Source: Channallabes apus
Lineage: Eukaryota; Chordata; Actinopteri; Siluriformes; Clariidae
Direction: 5' to 3'
NCBI GenBank assembly: GCA_030522415.1
Contig: CM060113.1
Location: forward strand, 14,062,157-14,126,156
Length of the DNA stretch: 64,000 nt
The notes below the pieces were generated by a model. It saw nothing but the letters and a program-made list of their open reading frames with translations. It did not search any database and had not been told where the DNA came from. Both the position numbers and the translations under genes were made by a program. The first letter of the stretch is position 1, and the number at the start of each line of letters is the position of its first letter. Positions 22,515-33,215 of the stretch are shown piece after piece.

Positions 22515-23520
22515 TAGACAAATTAGAACTGCGGTAAAGCCAGCCGCGGTTCAGAAGAACACGGTCAAGCCAGCTGCGATTGATTTTAGTGTGCGCACAT
22601 ATTACAGTGATTACGGTAGTTTCAGGACCGACACAGAGACAACGCGCTTTCAGAGCGCTTTTCATTTAGACGCCCAGGACTGAGAGATAATACAACATGC
22701 TCGTCAATTTTTACTTGCTTATTTATTTGCATTTCTGCTTTAATATCCGTGTTATTTATTGGTGACTTTGACGGTTGTCTGTTACAATATTTTTCTTAAA
22801 TATACACCATTCAAATAATTGTTTTATGTAGATAAGTTACAGCAGAATTCGTAGAAAACAGACAAAATAATGTATTTAGTCTTTCTAAATACCAGAATTG
22901 ATTTTCATTTTGTTTCTCTTCAAAAGTAGCAGTTATTCTTCAATGAATGTTTTCTATAATGAGGATTAACGTCTGCTTTGGAAGAGAGGTCAAATAAACA
23001 AATGTTCACAATGGGGAAAAAAAGTTAAATAAAATGCCTTTATTTCACTTCAGAGACCTATGAAAAAATAAATTCTAGTAAGTATAAAACGCCATGGTCA
23101 GTTTTTATCCCATATAATGTACACACATTATATGATAAAAAAAAAAAGTAGAAAAAAACAATGATCAGTTCTTATTCAGGACGTCCCATACTATATACAC
23201 ACCACATATGAAACTATTTTACTGCAGCATTTTTGAGATATGGGGCATTATTACATTTTAAAGGGGTATAAAGACCCCATTTCTAATAAGTAGAAAACAA
23301 CAATGATCAGTTCTTATTCAGGACGTCCCATACTATATACACACCACATATGAAACTATTTTACTGCAGCATTTTTCAGATATGGGGCATTCTCTCTGTG
23401 TTGTTCATGAAACTACCGTAATCACTGTAATATGCGCGCGCACTAAAATCAATCGCGGCTGGCTTGACCGTGTTTTTCTGAACCGCGGCTGGCTTAACCG
23501 CAGTAAATTAGAGCTGCTGT
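22515..23520. repeat. Long inverted repeat enclosing a tandem duplication
   Basis: About 125 bases at 22515-22640 (GCGGTAAAGCCAGCCGCGGT, ATTACAGTGATTACGGTAGT) recur inverted at about 23390-23520. Between them, ATGATCAGTTCTTATTCAGG starts at 23161 and 23303, marking a 142-base tandem duplication next to the right arm. It is probably a fold-back element; no target duplication was seen. Confidence 0.75.
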
Positions 23521-23963
23521 CAATACTGTATGAACATATGTACAGGTTCTTTACTCGTAACTCTTTAATAAAGTTCGGCTTCAGAAAAAAAAACGTTTAT
23601 TGCTAGTGCTCTTTTACCATTTAATGCTTTAACACACACGACTCAGTTTGTTCAGAAATGGCATCTAACTGGCGAGGCTTTGTCTGAAGACGCCGTTTTC
23701 ACTCGGGTTGGGGGTAAGAAACACACATCTCGGTGTATTAATCCGCGCGCTCGGTTCGTTATTATTATATTTATTTATTTATTTATTTACCACAGGACCC
23801 ATGGGGGCTCCGTAGGTTCAAGTTTTTACACGAAAACGGTGTTTTGTGAATCTCCACACTATTAAAAACTGAAATTGCTAATTGTACGTCCTGAGATTAA
23901 GATGAACATTAATTGGGAGTCATGAAAGCGAGAATCACATCCAAAAAAGAAAGCTAAACTTAC

Positions 23964-24062
23964 CTCGAACACGACAAACTCCAGCAGCAGCCACACCGTG
24001 TTGTACCTCCGTGATGATCCACAACCGACTGATCCACAGCGCCGGCACAGCGACTCCAAACA
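23964..24062 (-). other. Candidate first exon reading inward from the right end
   Basis: On the minus strand, an NRF1-type motif (24063-24073) is followed by about 100 bases ending in TTCGAG|GTAAGT (donor GT at 23962-23963). Transcription would run toward the SAMD3-like exons at 22231-21603. No coding match was found for this exon. Confidence 0.35.
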
Positions 24063-24223
24063 CGCATGCGCAGTTTAATTTGCACACATTTTCGGCTTCA
24101 GTAGACACACAATACTTCAGACTGAAACACGACTGCCCCCTACAGGTAATGAAGGGCATGTTCACAGCTTCCCGCACGCAGCCGCGCAAAGCCGCGGCAA
24201 GTCACGGGATCCCTTTTCTCGAA

Positions 24224-24249
24224 ACGCAGGTTTTTAATGGCGACATCTG
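24224..24249 (-). repeat. Right terminal inverted repeat of the 17.2-kb element
   Basis: It reads ACGCAGGTTTTTAATGGCG then ACATCTG on the plus strand and pairs with 7017-7042. Confidence 0.85.
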
Positions 24250-24251
24250 TA

Positions 24252-26164
24252 GGAGGGTACTTGGTGTATCATCTGGTAAGGGAAAAGGAGACAAGGAGAC
24301 TTGGTGGTGGAATGAGGAAGTCCAGGAGTGTATACAGGGAAAGAGGCTAGCTAGGAAGAAGTGGGACTCTGAGAGGACTGAAGAGAGTAGACAGGAGTAC
24401 AGGGAGATGCACCGTAAGGTGAAGGTAGAAGTGGCAAAGGCCAAACAAAGAGCATATGAGGACTTGTATGCTAGGCTGGACAGTAAGGAGGGAGAGGTGG
24501 ATCTGTACAGGTTGGCGAGGCAGAAAGATAGAGATGGGAAGGATGTGCAGCAGGTTAGAGTGATTAAAGATAGAGATGGAAATGTACTGACAGATGCCAG
24601 GAGGGTGATGGGAAGATGGAAGGAGTACTTTGAGGAGTTGATGAATGAGGAAAACGAAAGAGAACAAAGAGTAGAAGAGGTGACTGTTGTGGAGCAGGAA
24701 GTAGCAAATATTAGTAAAAGTGAGGTGAGAAGGGCGTTGAAGAGGATGAAGAGTGGAAAGGCTGTTGGTCCTGATGACATACCTGTGGAGGTGTGGAAGT
24801 GCTTAGGAGAGGTGGCAGTAGAGTTTCTGACTAGTTTGTTTAACGAGATCTTGGAGAGTGAGAGGATTCCAGAGGAATGGAGGAGAAGTGTATTGGTGCC
24901 GATTTTTAAGAACAAGGGAGATGTGCAGAGCTGTGGCAATTACAGAGGCATAAAGCTAATGAGCCATACAATGAAGCTGTGGGAAAGAGTAGTGGAAGCT
25001 AGGTTAAGGGCAGAGGTGAGAATTTGTGAGCAGCAATATGGTTTCATGCCTAGAAAGAGTACATCAGATGCAGTATTTGCTTTGAGGATGCTGATGGAGA
25101 AGTACAGAGAAGGTAATAAAGAGTTGCATTGTGTCTTTGTAGATTTAGAGAAAGCGTACGACAGGGTGCCGAGAGAGGAGCTGTGGTGTTGTATGAGGAA
25201 GTCTGGAGTGGCAGAGAAGTATGTTAGAGTGGTGCAGGACATGTATGAGAGTTGTAAGACAGTGGTGAGATGTGCTGTAGGTGTGACAGAAGAGTTCAAG
25301 GTGGAGGTGGGTCTGCATCAAGGATCGGCTCTAAGCCCCTTTTTGTTTGCTCTAGTGATGGACAGGATGACAGATGAAGTTAGACAGGAGTCTCCATGGT
25401 CTATGATGTTTGCAGATGACATTGTGCTTTGTAGCGAGAGCAGGGAACAGGTGGAAGAAAATTTGGAGAGGTGGAGGTACGCTCTGGAAAGCAGAGGAAT
25501 GAAGGTTAGCCGCAGCAAGACGGAATACATGTGTGTTAATGAGAGGGACCCAAGAGGAACAGTGAGGCTACAGGGAGCAGAGGTAAAGAAGGTGCAGGAT
25601 TTTAAGTACTTAGGGTCAACTGTCGAGAGCAACGGAGAGTGTTCAAAGGAGGTGAAGAGACGAGTACAGGCAGGTTGGAATGGGTGGAGAAAAGTGTCAG
25701 GTGTGTTGTGCGATAAAAGAGTATCAGCGAGAATGAAAGGAAAGGTGTACAGGACAGTGGTGAGACCAGCAATGCTCTACGGCTTAGAGACAGTGGCCCT
25801 GAAGAAAAGAAAGGAGGCAGAGATAGAGGTAGCAGAGCTGAAGATGTTGAGGTTCTCTTTGGGAGTGACAAGGATGGATAGGATCAAGAATCAGTTCATC
25901 AGAGGGACAACCCATGTGAGATGTTTTGGAGATAAAGTCAGAGAGGCCAGATTGAGGTGGTTTGGACAGGTTCAGAGGAGAGATTGTGAATATATTGGTA
26001 GAAGGATGCTGAGCTTGGAACTGCCAGGCAGGAGGTCTAGAGGAAGACCAAAGAGGAGATTTATGGATGCAGTGAGAGAGGACATGAAGTTAGTTGGTGT
26101 GAGAGAAGAGGATGCAGAGGATAGGGTTAGATGGAGGCAGATGATTCGCTGTGGCGACCCCTGA
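24252..26164 (+). CDS. RTE LINE ORF, 3' part: reverse transcriptase
   Basis: An unbroken frame continues from the endonuclease half: RRVLGVSSGKGKGDKETWWW at the join, a basic linker, then reverse transcriptase motifs: GPDDIPVEVWKCLG, WRRSVLVPIFKNKGD, NYRGIKLMS, QYGFMPRKSTSDAVF, VDLEKAYDRVPRE, GLHQGSALSPFLF, and the catalytic MMFADDIVL (FADD at 25409-25420). The C-terminus has the RTE-style block RLRWFGQVQRRDCEYIGRRM and GRRSRGRPKRRFMD, ending GDP-stop. The enzyme copies element RNA at a nicked target site. The joined ORF from 5936 would be about 997 residues, normal for RTE. The piece lacks its own start; apparent upstream codons (24011-24251) belong to the 17-kb insert. Confidence 0.93.
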
Positions 26165-26192
26165 AAGGGAACAGCCGAAAGACAAAGAAGAT

Positions 26193-26208
26193 TTACTTAC
26201 ACATGTAG
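26193..26208. repeat. 3' target-site duplication of RTE LINE
   Basis: Exact repeat of 5807-5822 immediately after the GACAAAGAAGA tail. Confidence 0.93.
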
Positions 26209-26227
26209 CATCCGAACGAGCGCCCAA

Positions 26228-26269
26228 TTTTATGTTACAACCTGCTCGTTTGAGGTCGCAACATAAAAA
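26228..26269. repeat. Small stem-loop
   Basis: TTTTATGTTACAACCT pairs with AGGTCGCAACATAAAA around a 9-base loop, with two mismatches. It lies just beyond the LINE and may mark an LTR edge. Confidence 0.5.
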
Positions 26270-26960
26270 GAGGGATCAAACCAAAATATATAATCAATAC
26301 AGATTATTTATTTGTTTGTACGAGTCCAACGGTCTCGTTATCTCGTATTATAAACATAATAGGGATAAATAAACAAACAATCACAACCAAAACTTAATCT
26401 ACATGTTTTGAATACACAAACATACAGTATAGCTGAATATTTGGTCAATCATGTGCCAATACATCATGGCCCAAGGCATTGGCCAGTTTGCAGAAATACA
26501 GTTAAACATATTTTTATATGAGCAGATCAGAAATATTCATTATAATGTTATAAGGGGAAAAACATTTAATGATTTCATAATAAGGCTTTTTCATAAGACG
26601 TTTTAGGCTCATTTTGTGCCTTTTCATGTCTGGTTATTTTTAACAGTGGATGTTGTTGTGTAATGTTATGTGAATACCAGAAAAAAACTAGATGCCAGAA
26701 TATTACATGAAATGTACTGCTCTTGAATTCTCTGCTCCAGCAGTCCAAAACCAGACTTTCCCTGAAGGAAATTTAAGGCATTGGGTGTAGCCAATACAGC
26801 AAGGATGGAATGGTTAAAAAAGGAAAGAAACCACTTGTGTACACTAACAAGCAGACATGGGAACAGGTTGGCTAAGAAAAAACACAAAAGTTGATCACAG
26901 AAACTTGAGAACTGTGCAGATAAAAAGCACACAACAGATTGGAAGAGGGGAGGAATCACA
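26270..26960. other. Spacer, nothing recognised
   Basis: AT-rich sequence without a convincing frame or repeat. The region from about 26690 may already belong to the Tc1-like remnant that follows. Confidence 0.4.
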
Positions 26961-27200
26961 ATCCACAGGTCCAACTGCTCATTGGTCAATAGAGGTGGTG
27001 TCATGGCTTGGGCTTGCATGGCTGGTTTCGAACAGTCTCAATTTTTACTGATGAAACTTAGAATGAAATCAGAAGTTACAAATCTAGGAGCAAGACACTT
27101 CCCCAAAACCGTCACAACTTACACAACAAAGGTTTTCATCATGAGAAAAGTAAAAGGTTTAGATGGACCAAGTTAATCACCAGACATTAACCTCATTTAA
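26960..27200 (+). pseudogene. Tc1/mariner transposase remnant
   Basis: Translation shows GGVMAWACMAGF, like the VMVWGC.. block before the second catalytic Asp, and after a gap SPDINLI, like SPDLNLIE. The segment between is degraded and the frame is broken. Confidence 0.5.
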
Positions 27201-27211
27201 CCTGCATTTCA

Positions 27212-27400
27212 TTCATTCATTCATTCATTCATTCATTCATTTTCTAGGGTCGCGCGGAACCTGGAGCCTATCCCAGGAGACTTCGGGCACTAGGTGGGGT
27301 ACACCCTGGACAGGGTGCCAATCCATCGCAGGGCACACACACATACACACACTCACACACCCAATCACACACTATTTAGGAGTGCCAATTAGGCTAACCT
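27212..27400 (-). repeat. tRNA-derived SINE fragment (3' part)
   Basis: It has an (ATTC)n tail on the left, then the inverse of the SINE body (ACCTGGAGCCTATCCCAGGA, GGACAGGGTGCCAATCCATC). The tRNA-like head is missing. Confidence 0.85.
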
Positions 27401-27807
27401 GCATCCTGCATTTCATGTGCCTCCTAAAGCAACGACACCCCTAAAAACAAACATCAACTGAAATTGCTGCAGACACAACCTAGTCAGTTGGTCACAGGCT
27501 TGATGCAGGTAATGCATGCAAGAGATAACTAAATATTAAATATTACTTTCTTTAATTTACTTTAATTTACCTTGCTATGACCTTTTTTTTCAGTGTATGG
27601 GGGAAAAAGCCATTCCAATACTTTCACCAGGAGAGATTTTAATACACAAATTATATGATTTTTGGCTGAAATATCCAATTTCTCTGAAATATCCAGTAAA
27701 TATCCAATATCAGTCAGCCGAAGAAGAATGTATACACACTTCTGGAAAATAAAAACTTGTATATGTATAAATATTTGAATACTAAATGTATTGTTATACA
27801 TTATATA

Positions 27808-28347
27808 CACTACCGTTCAAAAGTTTTAGATCACTTGCAAATTTCTTTGTTTTGTTTAGTGATTTATTTTCTACATTCTACAACAATACTGGGGATTTCC
27901 ACAAGACATATGGAATTAGGTAATTACATAACAAGAAGAAAAACAACAGTTAGTTGTTATTTTAAGACACAGAGGTCAGCCTTTCTGTAATAGTTCTTGC
28001 AAGAACAGTATTGTCAAGTGCATTTGCAAAATCCGTCAAGCACCATAATGAAACTGGCTCTCATGAAGGCCGTCCCAGGAGGACGAGACCAAAACCTACC
28101 TGTGCTGCAGACGAGAAGTTCATTTAGAGTTATCAGCCTGAAAAATGACCAATTAACAGCACCTCAGATTAGAGGCGTTATGAAGTCTTTACAGAGCAGA
28201 AGTAGCAGAAACATCTCAATATCAACTGTTCAAAGGAGATTAATGCATTTTTGGACGCCTTCAGCATTCCTTTACAATGTAGAAAGAAATAAAAATCAGG
28301 AACCATCATGGAGTTAGAAAGTGACCCCAAACTTTTGAACGGTAGTG
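27808..28347 (+). mobile_element. Tc1-derived internally deleted element
   Basis: Ends are CACTACCGTTCAAAAGTTTT and AAAACTTTTGAACGGTAGTG-type (GTGACCCCAAACTTTTGAAC at 28321). TA precedes the left end; the right flank is TG. The interior still translates to part of the Tc1 DNA-binding region (SFRVISLKNDQLTAPQIRGV) but lacks the catalytic domain. Confidence 0.8.
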
Positions 28348-28648
28348 TGTATAATGTACAGAACAGAATCTGATAGCAGATATGCTGGACAAACAAGACG
28401 TCAAAACTGTAGAAGCAGAGATCATAACATTGCTACACAGAGTTGTCTTTTTTCCAGAAGTCATATAATTTATATGGTTATTAATCTGTGTTAACCGACT
28501 TGCTATTACCTTGTGTTTTCATCCATTTGTAGCCTAGTAAATTGGGTTTCTTGGCAACCAAACCAGGCAGTACAGAAGCTTTTACTTGGGTTAGCAACTG
28601 AATGTGCTGCCTGTCCACCCTTGACTGGTATTCATGGTTAACATTCAT

Positions 28649-28795
28649 TCGTTCATTCATTCATCTTCTATACCGCTTTATCCTGTATTTAGGGTCGCGG
28701 GGACCTGGAGCCTATCCCAGGAGACTCAGGGCACGAGGCAGGGTACACCCTGGACAGCGTGCCAATCCATCGCAGAGCACACACACTCACACACA

Positions 28796-28882
<87 letters not shown>

Positions 28883-29100
28883 ATTCACACACTATGGTCA
28901 ATTTTGGGAACGCCAATTAGCCTAATCTGCATGTCTTTGAACTGTGGGAGGAAACCGGAGTACCCAGAGGAAACCCACCAAGCACGGGGAGAACATGCAA
29001 ACTCCATGCACACGGAGATGGAAATCGAGCCTGGCCGGGAATCGAACCTGGACCCTGGAGGTGCAAGGCGACAGTGCTAACCACTACACCACGTGCCGCA
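28649..29100 (-). mobile_element. tRNA-derived SINE, near full length, with (AC)n expansion
   Basis: The inverse of the 57458-57831 SINE: tail (ATTC)n and TCTATACCGCTTTATCCTG on the left, head GTGGTGTAGTGGTTAGCAC (inverted) on the right. ATTAACAT/GTTAACAT near both edges may be the target duplication. Confidence 0.9.
28785..28880. repeat. (AC)n microsatellite
   Basis: About 45 AC units within the body of the SINE, expanded from its native CA-rich stretch. Confidence 0.95.
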
Positions 29101-29384
29101 AGATTAACATAAACCTTTGAAAAAATTATAATGTAATGTCCAGGTGACATGGACAGGTAACCTGTCCTACAAATATTTTGCAGAAATCCTATCCTACCTG
29201 AAATTGTGCTCACCCTAAGGTCCATGACTCATAAATATTCCTGCTGTAGCACACATAATATACACTAGAGGTCAGGATAGATCAACTTTTTGGCCAATGC
29301 ATATTTTCCTTACCAAAATCACATATTGCATTAAATTCTTAGATTGACTATCAGTGTAATCTGACAACAATCCCTTTTCAACTC

Positions 29385-29860
29385 CATGGTCTTTCCTGAT
29401 TTTTATTTCTTTCTACATTGGAAAGCAATGCTGAAGACGTCCAAAATATGCAGTAATCTCCTTTGAACAGTTGATATTGAAATGTATCTGCTACTTATGA
29501 CCTGTAATGCTTTCATAATGGCTCTAATCCGAGGTGCTGTTAATCGGTGATTTCTGAGGCTGGTAACGCCATGAAGGTCTCTGCAGCAGAGGTAAGTCTT
29601 GCTTTCCTGGGAAGGTCTTCATGAGAGACAGTTTCATCAGGGTGCTTGGTGGGTTTTGCAAATACCTTGCTTGCAAGAACTATTCCAGAAAGGCTGACCT
29701 CCATTGCTTAAAATAACCCTAGACTGTTATTGTTGTTACATAATTATATAATTTCATATGTGTCCTTTCATAGTTTTCCCTGTAAATCCCAATATTGTTG
29801 TCGAATGTGGAAAATAAATGAAGAAATTTGCAAGTGATCCCAAACTTCTGGGTGGTAGTG
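29385..29860 (-). mobile_element. Tc1-derived deleted element, inverted relative to 27808-28347
   Basis: It shares in inverted order the landmarks of 27808-28347 (TCCTGATTTTTATTTCTTTC, CTGTTAATCGGTGATTTCTG, GGTGCTTGGTGGGTTTTGCA) and ends ...GGTGGTAGTG at 29860 followed by TA. The left terminus is lost. Confidence 0.75.
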
Positions 29861-29869
29861 TATGTACTG

Positions 29870-30060
29870 TAGGTGTTTTTCTTAGTCTTCCGGCTGCTCT
29901 CGTCAAAGAGTTGCCACAGTGGCCCATCTGGCAAAGGTTTTATGCAGGATGCCCTTCCTGACGCAACCATCCCATTTTTTCCAGGCTTAAGACTGGTGCT
30001 GCATCCAATGGCTGGGGTTTGAGCATTGGCATTGGCCTTGTTATCCATATTAAAAAGGTG
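29870..30060 (-). repeat. Interspersed-repeat fragment resembling an RTE 5' UTR
   Basis: GGATGCCCTTCCTGACGCAA is the inverse of the GTCAGGAAGGGCATCC wording at the RTE 5' end (about 5898). The remainder is not clearly alignable by eye. Confidence 0.4.
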
Positions 30061-30139
30061 CATAAACAATAAGATACTAAAAGACTACTTTTAATTACAT
30101 TGCGAATATTAAGAATAAAGAATACTGATACATATTTAT

Positions 30140-30505
30140 TATTATTATTATTATTATTCATCTTCTATACCGCTTAATCCTGTGTTCAGGGTCACGGGGA
30201 CCTGGAGCCTATCCCAGGAGACTTCGGGCACTAGGCGGGGTACACCCTGGACAGGGTGCCAATCCATCGCAGGGCACACACACATACACACACTCACACA
30301 CCCAATCACACACTACGGGCAATTTAGGAACACCAATTAGCCTAACCTACATGTCTTTGGACTGTGGGAGGAAACCGGAGTACCCGGAGGAAACCCACCA
30401 AGCACGGGGAGAACATGCAAACTCCATGCACACAGAGACGGGAATCGAACCCGGACCCTGGAGGTGCAAGGCGACAGTGCTAACCACTACACCACCGCGC
30501 CGCCT
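30140..30505 (-). mobile_element. tRNA-derived SINE, full length
   Basis: The complete inverse of the SINE at 57458-57831, flanked on both sides by (TTA)n, which hides the target duplication. The B-box inverse GGAATCGAACCC is intact. Confidence 0.92.
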
Positions 30506-30569
30506 ATTATTATTATTATTATTATTATTTACTTTGTAATTTACTTACATATTTATTTTAAGGATGGCA

Positions 30570-30665
30570 GCCAGGGTGTACATTGCCTTTTGTCTTAAGT
30601 CTCCTGGGATAGGCTCCAGTCTCCTCATGACCGGTAATAGGTATCGACGACAACGAGTGAGTGAG
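30570..30665 (+). repeat. SINE 3'-end fragment
   Basis: GTCTCCTGGGATAGGCTCCA followed by a degraded tail with GAGTGAGTGAG. Confidence 0.65.
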
Positions 30666-30669
30666 TGTA

Positions 30670-31537
30670 TTTTAAGGCAGTCCTGCTCCAAAGTGGCTAT
30701 GTACGAAGAGTATAAGTGGGTATTATAGGATATGCTGACCAACATATTATCTAAAGAAAACAAAAAAACAGGGCACCTAAACTATAATGTTCAACAGCAC
30801 CCTGTGATACGTTTTTGCTTTCAGCCCAATACAGTGAAAAATAATTGAAGCGCTACTGGCATTTGACCATTAACATGTCTCTTCTCCATAGCAACTAATG
30901 GCTAAAAAAAAAAGAATAACAAATCTCTGATGCAACACTCCTGGGCAGTTTGGTCTCTGCATGAACCAGTGACTATTGATGCAGAAGTTTGGGATCGACA
31001 TGTATTGCCTGATGAAATTTCATCCAGTTTGGAAGAATCAGGCAGGGCCTTAGGAGTTCCTCATGATTACAATAGGTAGCTGCACCATGAGGCGTAATAA
31101 ACTTTTTAATAGTGCTCAATAAACTCTTTAATAAGCCACTGGAGATATAGTCTAGCAGAGAGAGCATAAAAAAATAAGAAAAGGAAAAATTTTTTTTCTC
31201 CTTGTCCCATTTTTTTAAGATACTGCAAGCAGTTCAATATCACTTTAGTTATTAATGCATATATTTAATTTTTTTATTTACACTTTCTATATTGAATGTG
31301 GAATCGAACATAAGATTATGCTTAGTGGCGTGGATGCCATATACAGTATCCTTATGTGAAGGACTAATTAGGTTGGTTGGCTTCTGTCAAAAAATAATGA
31401 TGGAACAGTAACTTAATTGTGTAAAAATGAGTAGGACTCTGTAGTACTGAAGATTAGTAGGTATTTGTAGTTTTCTGGACAGCTCAAAGAGCTTATAAGC
31501 CTTGTGATGATAGCAGGAGTTCCAAAACGAGGAAGTG
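30670..31537. other. Spacer, nothing recognised
   Basis: AT-rich, with poly(T) and poly(A) tracts. No supportable gene. Confidence 0.4.
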
Positions 31538-32928
31538 CAGTGGTGGACAGTAATGAAATAATTGTGATTAAATACTGTACTTAAGTACATTTTTTCCTAC
31601 CTGTATTTACTTGCGTATTTTCATTTTGGGTTTTTTTTTTTTACTTTTACTCCACTACATTAGGAAGTAAAATATTGCACTTTTTACCCCACTACGTTAA
31701 GTGACATCTCATGCTCCTTCTTACTTATAAGTGGAAAAAAGATACCAGTCAGGGTACAGTGTGTGCACTTTATTATTTTTTTTACTGATTTGCTTTGACC
31801 TGTTGGTTGCACTTATTCATTCAATCTACATAGAATGAACACAGAACATTACAGGATTAGTGCAACAGCCTCTAATACTGAGCACCTAGAAAAATGTCAG
31901 ACAAAAAATACCCTAACTCGCCACTTCAGTACCCATGGCATCATTTGAAAGACTGTTTTTTCAACTAGGGAACAGATTCATTCATATTCAAATAATGCTT
32001 TCACTGCCTGCCTCCATAATTCTCTGTTAAATCAAAACAAATGTCTTAGACATAAGACAGCTTTTGTACTAGTGGTTATTTTGTTTAATGGGTAATGTAA
32101 TGTTAGGTTGCAGCAGTGAAATCTTTTGTTGTGTATGTATTTAAAAATTATTTTGTCCTTACCATGATTATGTCATGTTCCTTTTAGCCAGATAATTGGT
32201 AGCCAGATAAATAAACTTTTGAGTAGCAAATTGTTACTACCCCACAACCACAAAAGAAGCTGAAGCTACTGTAGTAATCACTGGAAGCTTAATCTATTTC
32301 TATTAGCTAGCTATAGATGTTTCACCTTAAGTTGTAGTGTTCAAAGCCTATCAGTTGAACGCTCGCACATGATGACATGGTAAACATTTAATGTTAAGAC
32401 TTAGACTTCTGTAAATAAAATATATGTGGACTAATTTTGCATGCTGCTGAGGATGCTAAAACATTTCTACTTTAACCAATTGAGAATATTTTTTCACAAA
32501 TCCAGCTTCCACTGACTATGATCTTAACCTCTTGTAAAATTAAATATCCGTCCGTCCGTCCGTCCGTCCGTCCATCCATCCAGGCAACTCTGTAGGGAAT
32601 AGGCACCTTTGAGGCCAATGGTACTACACTTTGTTTATTAAAATAAAATGTGATGGATTGTATCAAACGCTGCATTTGATACTATCCAGCATGTTATCGG
32701 AGTGACATTAGTGCCTTTTCAATGAGTAGATTATGCAAGCACGTAATAATGAAAATAACAACATTAGAAATGTGATAACTGACAATACTTTTACTTTTGG
32801 TACTTAAGTACATTTGAAGGCTAGGAGTTTTTTTTTATATTTATTTCATTACTTTTGCTCAAGTGGAAAATTAAAAGGCAGGAATGCTGTTACTCAAGTG
32901 CAGGATGTATGTACTTCATCCACCACTG
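31538..32928. mobile_element. hAT-like non-autonomous element (1.39 kb)
   Basis: The left end CAGTGGTGGACAGTAATGAA and right end GTACTTCATCCACCACTG are inverted; subterminal TACTTAAGTACATTT occurs in both arms (31575 and 32800). This resembles a common fish hAT family. No transposase is present, and I could not find an 8-bp duplication, so the flanks may have decayed. Confidence 0.65.
32548..32582. repeat. (CCGT)n/(CCAT)n microsatellite
   Basis: Repeated CCGT units followed by CCAT units. Confidence 0.9.
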
Positions 32929-33102
32929 ATGAACAGGAACACACTTCTGCATTGCTGTCAACCCTAACTGCACAACATTATCAGTTAAGTGGAGAAGGAG
33001 AACGAGGCACAGACTAACATGGAGAAATGCTTTGCCTCAAAAAGTTCTGTAAGGTAGGGGAAAGCTCGGCCTTGTGCATCCTGTACTTTCCAGGACACAT
33101 AA

Positions 33103-33215
33103 TGTGACCCAGTCTGTGAAAACCAAGCTGAAGTCTATTTTTTCGGTTTTCTGCATAAAATCCCATGTAGAATGATGAAAATGACTTCAGCTGGGTTTGC
33201 ACAGACTGAGTCACA
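33103..33215. repeat. Long hairpin (33-bp arms)
   Basis: 33103-33135 pairs with 33183-33215 with about four mismatches around a 47-base loop. The size suits a pre-miRNA-like or miniature-transposon hairpin; the two cannot be told apart here. Confidence 0.6.

Larger units (their letters stand above)
7017..24249. mobile_element. 17.2-kb TIR element with TA duplication inserted in the RTE LINE
   Basis: The left end reads CAGATGTCGCCCTTAAAA then CCCTGCGT; the right end, reverse-complemented, reads CAGATGTCGCCATTAAAA then ACCTGCGT, so 24 of 26 terminal bases match. TA flanks both ends (7015-7016, 24250-24251). Removing the segment plus one TA restores the LINE frame exactly, which fixes the boundaries. 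No transposase gene is visible. The interior carries an LTR element, a Tc1, miniature elements, a direct duplication, and SAMD3-like exons. Without the obvious nested insertions (about 7 kb) the element would be near 10 kb. A TA target fits Tc1/mariner-pogo or ISL2EU groups, but the termini match no family I can name. Confidence 0.85.
5823..26192 (+). mobile_element. RTE-clade LINE, essentially full length, interrupted by a 17.2-kb insert
   Basis: The element runs from the end of the 5' duplication to a short A-rich GACAAAGAAGA tail. Without the insert and its extra TA it is about 3.1 kb, the usual size of RTE LINEs, which have one ORF with an apurinic endonuclease and a reverse transcriptase. 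RTE elements insert by target-primed reverse transcription. The 5' UTR carries wording shared by fish RTEs (GTCAGGAAGGGCATCCGACG, CGGCCCGGGTTAACAACGAC). The coding frame is open throughout on both sides of the insert, so the LINE was probably intact when it was broken. Shorter relatives lie at 47031-47330 (recent) and 12160-12470 (old). Confidence 0.93.

Noticed and set aside
24202..24939. 245-codon minus-strand frame, with similar frames at 25318-25871
   Set aside because: They are antisense to the RTE reverse transcriptase, an artefact of purine-rich coding sequence.
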